From an uncultured Bacteroidota bacterium (GTDB lineage: Bacteria; Bacteroidota; Bacteroidia; Flavobacteriales; Flavobacteriaceae): DNA of 64,000 bases. The stretch lies in the NCBI GenBank assembly GCA_902510415.1, contig CABXBH010000005.1, positions 1 through 64,000 of the forward strand, written 5' to 3'. The position numbers and the translations under genes were made by a program. The notes below the pieces were generated by a model. The model searched no databases. It worked only from the letters and a program-made list of their open reading frames with translations, and had not been told where the DNA came from. Positions 1-8,696 of this stretch are shown piece by piece (the first letter of the stretch is position 1; the number at the start of each line of letters is the position of its first letter).

Positions 1-627
1 TTCAGATGTCACTATTACTGAATTAGAATTGATTAACACTTTGTTTCTAAGTTTTTTATGTCGACGTTTAACACTGGGTAATAAATGAAACCTATTTAAA
101 TAATTTAGATTAACCCATGGATCTCTAAAATCTGAAATCCATTTAATATTTAATCTTTTTTTCAATTCATAACCTATTAAATGTAGACTATGAGGTGGCC
201 CAGTTGTAATAACAACATCAATTTTAGTTTTAGACAAATAATTCTCAATAAAATCAATAGATTTATTTTTCCATAATATTTTCATATCGGGAATAAATAA
301 ATTACCTCTGATAAAAAAAAGTAATCTTTGAAACAATGACTGTTCCTTAGGATTGGGTATATTTCCTGACCTAATTAAGTTTAGCGACTTTGAGTTTGAA
401 ATGATATTTGATATTTCCGTAATTGGGTTTTTGATAATTTCTAACTTTTCACTCACCTCATCATTTAAAGAATAATCGTAAATGGGATAATTTGGATTCT
501 CTGGAATGTATAAAATAGGTTTAATATTATATTCTGGTAAATATTTGACAAACTTCATCCATCTTTGAACGCCTGGGCCCCCAGCAGGTGGCCAATAATA
601 GGAGATTATTAAAACCTTTTTATCCAA
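1..627 (-). CDS. Glycosyltransferase, family 4-like (3' end cut by window edge)
   Basis: Not in ORF track. Minus-strand translation from a TTG at 627 reads (M)DKKVLIISYYWPPAGGPGVQRWMKFVKYLPEYNIKPILYIPENPNYPIYDY...ITTGPPHSLHLIGYELKKRLNIKWISDFRDPW, typical of the GT4 N-terminal domain; overlaps the 3' end of the YfhO-like gene. Confidence 0.8.
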   Translation of the reverse strand, partial: MDKKVLIISYYWPPAGGPGVQRWMKFVKYLPEYNIKPILYIPENPNYPIYDYSLNDEVSEKLEIIKNPITEISNIISNSKSLNLIRSGNIPNPKEQSLFQRLLFFIRGNLFIPDMKILWKNKSIDFIENYLSKTKIDVVITTGPPHSLHLIGYELKKRLNIKWISDFRDPWVNLNYLNRFHLLPSVKRRHKKLRNKVLINSNSVIVTSE

Positions 628-3005
628 CTTTTTCGTTTTATTGACATAACTATCATAATTAAAATAAAGGAAAGTGTACTAAATAAGCTAATTTTACTAC
701 TTAATTCGACTACTTCTGGCTCAAATTTAAATTCTACTTCATATTTACCATTTGGCACCTCTAAGCCTCTTAAAATATAGTTAAACCTAAAATGTGAAAC
801 CATTTCTCCATTAACATATGAATTCCAGCCATGTGGATAATATATTTCAGAAAATATAATTAAACCTAAGCCGTCTGTTTCAACTTCATATTTTAAATAA
901 TTTGATTTTTTTTCAATTAAATCAACTCTGTAATTAGTGTTTTTATATTTTTTTGATGCAAAATCTTGAGAAACTGATAATTTTTTAAAATTTAAAGAAT
1001 CAAGACTCAAAATTTCATCATTATCAGAAATAACATTAATATTTTCTTTAACAAACCATGCACTTCCAGGTATATCATCATTGACATAAATATTTTTCTT
1101 ATCATCATCATTAAATACGATATATTTAGTATTTAACATATCTAAAGAATTCATCTGAGTTTTGTTTATATAGAATTCCATTACATCATTATATCTCCCA
1201 AGTTTTGCAGCATGATAACCTTTAATAGAATTAAAAAAATAGTTAGGTCTTGTTGAGTTATCTGTTAAATCTAGAACTCTATAATCCGATTCATCCTTTA
1301 ATATTTCTTTGTAGATATTGTCTGATTTGTAAGGATTATCAACTAGAATAGCTTCAGTAAAGTTATCCTCATTTACATAATTCTTAGAAAACGAAATAAG
1401 ATCAAGTGAAATGAAAAACCCTAATAAGAAAATTAAAAAACTCTTTTTAATTTTAGAATTTAAATATAATAGCAATAAAAGATATATGATGGAAACAAAA
1501 ATTAATGTCCTAATCAGCTGATTTACATATATATCTTTTCGATCATCAATTAATACATCAACTACTCTTTCATCAATATATGAATCAGAGATTCCAGAAA
1601 AAGATAGATAACCCTTAAACACATATAGAAAAATAATAGTAATTATAAATAATAAAGCAGTGTAATTTAAGGCCTTAAACTTTTCTTTAAAACCTACATC
1701 AGAATTTAACATACTTGACAGGCCAAGAATTGACAAAACAGGTATACATAATTCTAAAATTACCTGTATTGATGAAACAGCTCTAAACTTATTATAAATA
1801 GGAAAATATTCAATAAATATATCTGTTAAAAAACCCAGATTTTTACCATATGACAAGAGCAATGAAGCAATAATAGAGGCTAATATCCAACCCTTATGAT
1901 CTCCCCTGTAAAGAAATATCGAAAAAACAAAAAGGAAGAATACTGTAATTCCTAAATATGCAGGAGCTTCTACAAATGGTTGATCCCCCCAATATGTTGG
2001 ACTATTTTTTACAATTTGCAATGATTCAATTGAACTGTAACCGTTTTTTCTTAAAAATTTAAAAAATTCAGAATCTTGCTTCAATTCTTCTGATGAACCA
2101 CCACCCATAATTTTTGGGATAAATAAATTTATACTTTCGAAAACACCATAACTCCACTGGGTTATATACTCTCTATTTAAACCATTAGAATCTTCTTTGT
2201 TAATACTACCATCAGGACTAACAGTGAGGGAGGAAGCATTACCCCTAGTTGATTCCCCTGAGTATTCTATAGTAGTAAGTAGATTGGATGCATTCATTAA
2301 AAGAGCAAATAGCAATGCAACAAATAAAGTTAAACTCGATTTTATAAGATGAATTCTATCTTTCTCTTTAATACATTTGATTATAAACCAAACAGCCATA
2401 GCAAGTACAATAAATATTAGATAATATGTCATCTGGAAGTGATTTGCCGTAAACTGCAAAGCCAAGAATATAGTTGTAAGGAAAAAACCTGCTAAGTATT
2501 TTCTTCTTGTAACGTATAAAATAGACGCTAAAACAAAAGGCATGTAAGAAATAGCATGTGCCTTAGCATTATGACCAGCTCCAATGATAATGATTAAATA
2601 GGTTGACAAACCAAATGATAGAGCACCTAGAATAGCAAGTCTAAACTCTACCTTTAAACTTAACATTAAAAAATAGAATCCTAAAAAGTAAAGGAATAGA
2701 TAATCTGCTGGCCTAGGCAAAAATCTAATAAACAAATCTAATTCCTTAATATAATTGTGTGAATATTTTGCTCCGAGCTGATATGTAGGCATTCCTGAAA
2801 AACCATTGTTCACCCAGTATGTTTCCTGATCATTATTATTATTTCTAAAATCCTTTAATTCTTTTGACATCCCAGAATATTGAACAATGTCATTTTGAAG
2901 AATTTTTTTTCCTTCTAAAACAGGTGAAAAAAACATTAATGAAGCAAGTATAAAAAATATAATAGCTGATAAATGTTTTATGATTTTATTTTTTTTTTCA
3001 GACAT
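609..3005 (-). CDS. YfhO family membrane protein (GT-C-like, multi-TM)
   Basis: 798 aa polytopic protein; C-terminal 'GLIIFSEIYYPHGWNSYVNGE' typical of YfhO proteins. Confidence 0.8.
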   Translation of the reverse strand: MSEKKNKIIKHLSAIIFFILASLMFFSPVLEGKKILQNDIVQYSGMSKELKDFRNNNNDQETYWVNNGFSGMPTYQLGAKYSHNYIKELDLFIRFLPRPADYLFLYFLGFYFLMLSLKVEFRLAILGALSFGLSTYLIIIIGAGHNAKAHAISYMPFVLASILYVTRRKYLAGFFLTTIFLALQFTANHFQMTYYLIFIVLAMAVWFIIKCIKEKDRIHLIKSSLTLFVALLFALLMNASNLLTTIEYSGESTRGNASSLTVSPDGSINKEDSNGLNREYITQWSYGVFESINLFIPKIMGGGSSEELKQDSEFFKFLRKNGYSSIESLQIVKNSPTYWGDQPFVEAPAYLGITVFFLFVFSIFLYRGDHKGWILASIIASLLLSYGKNLGFLTDIFIEYFPIYNKFRAVSSIQVILELCIPVLSILGLSSMLNSDVGFKEKFKALNYTALLFIITIIFLYVFKGYLSFSGISDSYIDERVVDVLIDDRKDIYVNQLIRTLIFVSIIYLLLLLYLNSKIKKSFLIFLLGFFISLDLISFSKNYVNEDNFTEAILVDNPYKSDNIYKEILKDESDYRVLDLTDNSTRPNYFFNSIKGYHAAKLGRYNDVMEFYINKTQMNSLDMLNTKYIVFNDDDKKNIYVNDDIPGSAWFVKENINVISDNDEILSLDSLNFKKLSVSQDFASKKYKNTNYRVDLIEKKSNYLKYEVETDGLGLIIFSEIYYPHGWNSYVNGEMVSHFRFNYILRGLEVPNGKYEVEFKFEPEVVELSSKISLFSTLSFILIMIVMSIKRKSWIKRF

Positions 3006-3013
3006 GTTTTATT

Positions 3014-3244
3014 TTAATCAATTTCCTCATAATCAACATAGTCTCCAAGCTTATCAGAATTTTTAGAATCCTTATTAGGCATTTTATTAATTGACACCTC
3101 ACCTTCTTTATTCTTATTAATATCTTTGGAATTATAAAAATCAGTTTGTTTTTGTTTTACCTTATTAACTAAATATAAATAAAACAACCTTGATAAAAAC
3201 TTAAAACCAAAGTAAAACAGAACTAGATATAATATAAACTTCAT
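3014..3244 (-). CDS. DUF4834 family small membrane protein
   Basis: N-terminal TM segment, C-terminal 'GDYVDYEEID' motif. Confidence 0.65.
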   Translation of the reverse strand: MKFILYLVLFYFGFKFLSRLFYLYLVNKVKQKQTDFYNSKDINKNKEGEVSINKMPNKDSKNSDKLGDYVDYEEID

Positions 3245-3305
3245 AATACAAATTTACAACTCTAACAATTCAAAAAAAGTTAATATCTTATTAAATTATA
3301 AGATT

Positions 3306-3313
3306 TATATTTG
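3306..3313 (+). promoter_or_regulatory. Bacteroidota -7 box (TAnnTTTG)
   Basis: TATATTTG upstream of the 3331 CDS; no clear -33 TTG. Confidence 0.35.
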
Positions 3314-3330
3314 TTGTTATACGTATTATT

Positions 3331-4203
3331 GTGAATAGATTCTTTTTATTTTTCTTCATTGTCTTTATTTTAAAATTTGACTTCGGTCATTCACAGTACA
3401 CCGAAATAATTAATTCTAATAGACCTGGGAATTCATCTGGTGCTTTTTCTGTTGGTAAAAATATATTACAAATTGAGAATGGATTTTACATTACAAACGA
3501 AAAGCATAATTTATTAAACTATGAGACTAAAGGATTTGGCTTAGACTTTAAATTAAGATATGGGTTGCTTTATGAAAAATTAGAATTAATAATTGACGGG
3601 GTATTTCAAGCTGATGAATTTAATGATTTCAGATACAACCCTACGAACACATACAACAGAAAAAATTTTAAAAAATTTCAACTAGGTGCAAAATACTTAA
3701 TTTTTGATCCAAAAAAAGGACTAGAAGATAAACCTAACGTATATAGTTATTGGGCAAACAGAAAGTTTAATTTTAAAAATCTTATTCCAGCAATTTCTGC
3801 TTATATTGGAGTAAATTTTGATACCTCAAACAACCCATATACGAGCTCCCAAATTAAAGGATTAAGTCCCTCTTTGGCTGTGTTTACTCAAAGTAATATC
3901 ACCAATAGATCTGTAATGATTACCAACTTAATGTTTGAAAGGATAGGTACTACACAGAATGATTTTGAATATATTGTTTCCTTAACATATGCGTTTAACG
4001 AAAACTTTATTGGATTTATCGAAACTCATGGTATTAAAAGTGATTTTTATGCTGAAAACAAGTTTAGCTTTGGATTAGCTCATCTTTTCAGTGATAATCT
4101 ACAAATAGATTTAGGAACCACCTTGAATTTTAAAGGTACTCCACAGATTAATTATATTAATTTAGGATTAAGCTATAGATTAAACTTATACTCAGATAAA
4201 TGA
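3331..4203 (+). CDS. Outer-membrane transporter-like protein (phenol MetA-pathway-like family)
   Basis: Signal peptide, then 'INSNRPGNSSGAFSVGKNILQIENGF', beta-rich; GTG start. Confidence 0.55.
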   Translation: MNRFFLFFFIVFILKFDFGHSQYTEIINSNRPGNSSGAFSVGKNILQIENGFYITNEKHNLLNYETKGFGLDFKLRYGLLYEKLELIIDGVFQADEFNDFRYNPTNTYNRKNFKKFQLGAKYLIFDPKKGLEDKPNVYSYWANRKFNFKNLIPAISAYIGVNFDTSNNPYTSSQIKGLSPSLAVFTQSNITNRSVMITNLMFERIGTTQNDFEYIVSLTYAFNENFIGFIETHGIKSDFYAENKFSFGLAHLFSDNLQIDLGTTLNFKGTPQINYINLGLSYRLNLYSDK

Positions 4204-5321
4204 TTTATTTAAAACAGGTTATAGAAAAAGAGGATTTAAGAAAATTTGTAATGTTTCCTTTCGAACTTTATAAGAATTCTAAATTTTGGGTACCGCCAAT
4301 TATAAACCAAGAAATGGACAGCTTTAACGAAGATTTAAATCCAAACTTAAAAGATTCGAAAGTAGAAATGTTTTTGGCACTTGAAGATCAAAAAGTTATT
4401 GGCAGAATAGCCGTTATAATTAATTGGTATGAAGTAAAAGAACAAAATACTAACAAAATTAGATTTGGTTGGTTTGATTTCGTTGACAACTATAATGTAA
4501 GCAAAATTCTTTTAGAAAAAGTTGTAGAAATTGGAAAAGCTAATAATCTAGAATACATGGAAGGACCAATGGGTTTTAGCAATCTAGATAAAGTAGGTGT
4601 TTTAACTAGTGGATTCGATGTTATTGGCACTATGATTACCAACTATAATTATGATTATTTTAAAAGTCATTATGAAAAACACGGATTAAAAGTTGAAAAA
4701 ACATTTCATGAAAAGACATTTTTATTCGAAGATATAGACACTGAGTATTATGAAAAAATGAGTAGAATTGTAAAGACTAGGAATAATCTTAAAGAAGTAA
4801 ACTTCTATTCTACAAAAAAAGTTATGAGTAGAGCAAATGAAATGTTTGATTTATTTAACAAATCATATGCAAAATTATCTTCATTCGTAAAGATTACTGA
4901 AGAACAAAAGGAGCATATGAAAGAAAAATTTCTAAGTTTTGTCAATCCAGAGTATATAAAATTTGTTGAAAATAGTGAAAATAAAATTGTAGCTTTTGCC
5001 ATAATTATGCCTTCATTTGCAAAAGCATTACAAAAGATGAAGGGGAAATTAATGCCTTTCGGTTTTTTACACTTATTACATGCTAAAAAATTTAACAAAG
5101 ATGTTACACTCTACCTTATTGGAATTCATCCAGAATATCAAAAATTAGGAGTTACTGCAATAATTTTTAATTCTTTTATACAAACATTGAAAAATAAGGG
5201 GATTAAAATATGTCGAAGAACACCTGAGTTAACAGACAACCAATCTATTGATAAAATTTGGAAAAATTTTAGTCCTAAGTTGATAAAAACAAGATGTACT
5301 TACAAAAAGGAATTACATTAA
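4200..5321 (+). CDS. GNAT-fold acyltransferase-like protein
   Basis: 373 aa; 'PFELYKNSKFWVPPIINQEMDSF' N-terminus; C-terminal 'LIGIHPEYQKLGVTAIIFN' GNAT-like motif. Confidence 0.65.
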   Translation: MIYLKQVIEKEDLRKFVMFPFELYKNSKFWVPPIINQEMDSFNEDLNPNLKDSKVEMFLALEDQKVIGRIAVIINWYEVKEQNTNKIRFGWFDFVDNYNVSKILLEKVVEIGKANNLEYMEGPMGFSNLDKVGVLTSGFDVIGTMITNYNYDYFKSHYEKHGLKVEKTFHEKTFLFEDIDTEYYEKMSRIVKTRNNLKEVNFYSTKKVMSRANEMFDLFNKSYAKLSSFVKITEEQKEHMKEKFLSFVNPEYIKFVENSENKIVAFAIIMPSFAKALQKMKGKLMPFGFLHLLHAKKFNKDVTLYLIGIHPEYQKLGVTAIIFNSFIQTLKNKGIKICRRTPELTDNQSIDKIWKNFSPKLIKTRCTYKKELH

Positions 5322-6557
5322 TTTCTCCGATAACTTTTTATAAACACCTGACACTAGTCTATCTCTAATTGAAGAAAAAGCATCTAAAGTTTCTTCAATA
5401 TCTTTAAATTGATGAGATGAAGTTGGTATTAATCTTAACAAGATTAAACCTTTTGGTATAACTGGATATACAACTATTGAGCAGAAAATTCTATAATTCT
5501 CTCTAAGATCTTTTACTAACGCAAATGCTTCTGGAATAGATCCCTTCAAATAAACAGGTGTGACACAACTTTGAGTGGTACCGATATCAAATCCTCTATC
5601 TTTAAGACCAGCCTGAAGTTTATTAACATTATCCCAAAGCTTTTGTTTAATTTCAGGTTTGGATTTTAACATATCTAAACGTTTTAATATTCCCTCAACT
5701 AACTGCATTTGAAGAGATTTTGCAAAAACTTGTGATCTCATGTTATATTTTAAAAAATCTATAATTTCTTTATCTGAAGCAATAAAAGCTCCTGTACTTG
5801 CCATTGATTTTGCAAATGTGGCAAAATACACATCAATTTCATCTTGAACACCTTGCTCCTCGCCTGCTCCTGCACCAGTTTTACCTAATGTGCCAAAACC
5901 ATGAGCATCATCTACTAATAATCTGAAATTAAATTTTTTCTTTAGTTCAACAATTTCTTTTAGCCTACCCTGCTCTCCACGCATTCCAAAAACACCTTCA
6001 GAAATAACTAAAATACCACCATTAGTTTCATTAGCTATTTTTGTTGCTCTTCCAAGATTCTTTTCAAGACTTTCCATATCGTTATGTTGATATGTGAATC
6101 TTTTTCCCAAGTGAAGTCTAACTCCGTCAACAATACATGCATGAGAATCAATATCATATACGATAACATCATTTTTGCTTACAAGTGAATCAATTGTAGA
6201 TAATATTCCTTGATAGCCAAAATTTAAAACATAAGCAGCTTCTTTATTTACAAAATCTGCTAATTCATTTTGAAGTTTTTCATGTAAATCAGTATGACCA
6301 GACATTAATCTTGCACCCATTGGATAGGCAGAGCCATACTTTGCTGCTGCTTCGGCATCCGTTTTTCTTACTTCTGGGTCATTGGCTAAACCGAGATAAT
6401 CATTAACACTCCAAGTTATAACCTCTTTACCGTTAAATTTCATTCGGCTTGAGATATTACCTTCAAGCTTTGGGAAGGCAAAATAGCCTTCAGCTAAATC
6501 AGCCCATTTCCCTAAAGGACCTTTATCTTGACGCATTCTATCGAATAAATCTCTCAT
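5313..6557 (-). CDS. PLP-dependent alpha-oxoamine synthase (serine palmitoyltransferase / cysteate fatty-acyltransferase type)
   Basis: 'VDDAHGFGTLGKTGAG', 'FATFAKSMASTGAF' (PLP lysine region), fold type I AOS family. Confidence 0.85.
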   Translation of the reverse strand: MRDLFDRMRQDKGPLGKWADLAEGYFAFPKLEGNISSRMKFNGKEVITWSVNDYLGLANDPEVRKTDAEAAAKYGSAYPMGARLMSGHTDLHEKLQNELADFVNKEAAYVLNFGYQGILSTIDSLVSKNDVIVYDIDSHACIVDGVRLHLGKRFTYQHNDMESLEKNLGRATKIANETNGGILVISEGVFGMRGEQGRLKEIVELKKKFNFRLLVDDAHGFGTLGKTGAGAGEEQGVQDEIDVYFATFAKSMASTGAFIASDKEIIDFLKYNMRSQVFAKSLQMQLVEGILKRLDMLKSKPEIKQKLWDNVNKLQAGLKDRGFDIGTTQSCVTPVYLKGSIPEAFALVKDLRENYRIFCSIVVYPVIPKGLILLRLIPTSSHQFKDIEETLDAFSSIRDRLVSGVYKKLSEKLM

Positions 6558-7600
6558 TACTTTCTAATATATTGAATATTGTTATTATTAATTTCGTGTT
6601 TTGAATCTGAAAAACCTTGATCTTCCATCCATTTATCACTATATATTTTACTTAAATATCTAGAACCATGATCTGGAAAAACTATTACAACAATATCAGA
6701 TTCCTTAAATTCTCCATCTTCACTTAACTGTTTTACAGCTTGAAATGCTGCACCACTAGTATATCCAGCAAAGATACCTTCAAATTTTACAATTTTTCTA
6801 GCTGAATGAGCGCTATCTTCATCTGAAACTTTTATAAATTTATCTATTATATCAAAATTCGTAACCGATGGAATTAAATTTTTACCCAATCCTTCAATCC
6901 TGTAAGGATAAATTTCATTTTCGTCAAATTCACCTGTCTCGTGAAATTTCTTTAATACAGAACCATAAGCATCTACCCCTATAATCTTAACATTAGGATT
7001 TTTTTCCTTTAAATACTTTGCTGTTCCAGAAATTGTACCACCTGTTCCACTACAAATAACTAAATGAGTGAGTTGACCATTTGTTTGTTCCCATATTTCA
7101 GGACCAGTAGAAAGATAATGTGCTTCGGCATTAAGGTCATTAAAATATTGATTTATGTAGATTGAGCCTTTTATTTCTTTGTGAAGTCTTTTTGCTACTT
7201 CATAGTAAGAGCGTGGGTCATCAGCTGAAACATTTGCAGGACAAACATAAACTTTTGCACCCATTGCCTTGAGCATATCGATTTTGTCATTAGAAGATTT
7301 TGAAGAAACAGCTAGAATACATTGATACCCCTTTATTAACGAAACCATTGCTAAACTAAAGCCTGTATTTCCAGATGTGGTTTCTATGATTGTATCACCT
7401 GGTTTTAGAATACCTTTTTTTTCAGCACTTTCAATTATGTGTAATGCAATTCTATCTTTTGAAGAATGGCCAGGATTTGCCGATTCAAGCTTCACAAGAA
7501 ATGTTCCTGTGAAATTCTTGGTTAGATTATCTATTTTTACCATAGGGGTTCTCCCCACAAGCTCCAATAAATTATTAACAACATTTTTATTTTTTTTCAT
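6557..7600 (-). CDS. Cysteine synthase / cystathionine beta-synthase-like PLP enzyme (candidate cysteate synthase)
   Basis: 'NPGHSSKDR' PLP-lysine motif, 'ETTSGNTG', 'GTGGTISG'; stop overlaps the next gene start (TAATG). Confidence 0.8.
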   Translation of the reverse strand: MKKNKNVVNNLLELVGRTPMVKIDNLTKNFTGTFLVKLESANPGHSSKDRIALHIIESAEKKGILKPGDTIIETTSGNTGFSLAMVSLIKGYQCILAVSSKSSNDKIDMLKAMGAKVYVCPANVSADDPRSYYEVAKRLHKEIKGSIYINQYFNDLNAEAHYLSTGPEIWEQTNGQLTHLVICSGTGGTISGTAKYLKEKNPNVKIIGVDAYGSVLKKFHETGEFDENEIYPYRIEGLGKNLIPSVTNFDIIDKFIKVSDEDSAHSARKIVKFEGIFAGYTSGAAFQAVKQLSEDGEFKESDIVVIVFPDHGSRYLSKIYSDKWMEDQGFSDSKHEINNNNIQYIRK

Positions 7601-7673
7601 TTAAATAAGAAAAAATGATTGTTTAAGAGCAATACAAAAATAAGTGTTTTTAGGTTGAATTTTAAATTATCTA

Positions 7674-8696
7674 TTATAACTTATCGACAATTTCCATAAG
7701 ATAGTTATGATTATCTTTAGAATAATCTAAATGGGTAACAATTCTAATTTTTTCTGGCCCCATGGAAAACCAATCAAAAACAATCTCATTTTTTGAAAAA
7801 TAATCAATAATTGTCTTTTTTTGCACAGACTCCTTCAGCTCTAAAATTATTATGTTTGTTTCAACATCATTTATCGTTTTTATAAAATCTTTTGACAAAA
7901 ACTTTAATGAAATTTCTTTTGCTCTTTCGTGATCAATTAATAATCGTGATATATTATTTTGAATTGCATATAAACCTGCTGCTGCCAAGTATCCAACTTG
8001 TCTCATGCCACCACCCAAAATTTTTCTAATTCTTATTGCTTTATCAATAAAATTCTTTTTACCAACTAGTATAGACCCGATTGGACAACCTAAGCCTTTA
8101 CTTAGACACACGGAAACAGTGTCAAAGATATTTCCGTATAATTTTGGATTATCATTTTTAGCAATAATTGAATTCCATATCCTAGCGCCATCCATGTGTA
8201 ATCCAAGATTATTATCGGAACATATTTTTTTTATGCTTTCAAAATCATTAAAATCCCAACAATGACCCCCACCCTTGTTTGTTGTATTTTCAAGAGATAC
8301 TAGCTTTGATAAAGGTGCATGATAAAAATCTTTCGGATTAATTGCAGAAGTTAATTCGTCTGTCGAAAAAATCCCTTTTTCTCCATCTAACAATTTAAAA
8401 GAAACACCACTATTAAATGAGGCTCCACCACCCTCATAATTGTATACATGTGAATATTTATGAGCAATGACTTGGTCCCCAGGATTAGTGTGTAATTTTA
8501 TAGCAACCTGATTAGCCATAGTTCCAGAAGGAAAAAACATCGCTCTATCCATCCCGAAATAATCAGCTACTAAATTTTCCAAGTGTTTAACAGTTGGGTC
8601 TTCACCATAAACATCATCTCCAACCTTTGCCTTTAGCATAGCATCAAGCATTTTAGCACTTGGTTTGGTTATTGTATCACTTCTTAAATCAATCAT
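7674..8696 (-). CDS. ltaE: Low-specificity L-threonine aldolase
   Basis: 'MIDLRSDTITKPS...GDDVYGEDPTV...FFPSGTMANQVA...LHMDGARIWN'; start moved from 8717 to the MIDLRSD ATG (4-bp ATGA overlap with upstream gene). Confidence 0.88.
   Translation of the reverse strand: MIDLRSDTITKPSAKMLDAMLKAKVGDDVYGEDPTVKHLENLVADYFGMDRAMFFPSGTMANQVAIKLHTNPGDQVIAHKYSHVYNYEGGGASFNSGVSFKLLDGEKGIFSTDELTSAINPKDFYHAPLSKLVSLENTTNKGGGHCWDFNDFESIKKICSDNNLGLHMDGARIWNSIIAKNDNPKLYGNIFDTVSVCLSKGLGCPIGSILVGKKNFIDKAIRIRKILGGGMRQVGYLAAAGLYAIQNNISRLLIDHERAKEISLKFLSKDFIKTINDVETNIIILELKESVQKKTIIDYFSKNEIVFDWFSMGPEKIRIVTHLDYSKDNHNYLMEIVDKL

Noticed and set aside
4805-5098. Minus-strand 97-aa ORF inside the GNAT-like gene
   Set aside because: It lies wholly antisense to a well-supported CDS and has no recognisable motif. 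Similar antisense ORFs (8005-8265, 9129-9356, 14081-14443, 40470-40751, 49781-50053 and others) were rejected for the same reason.
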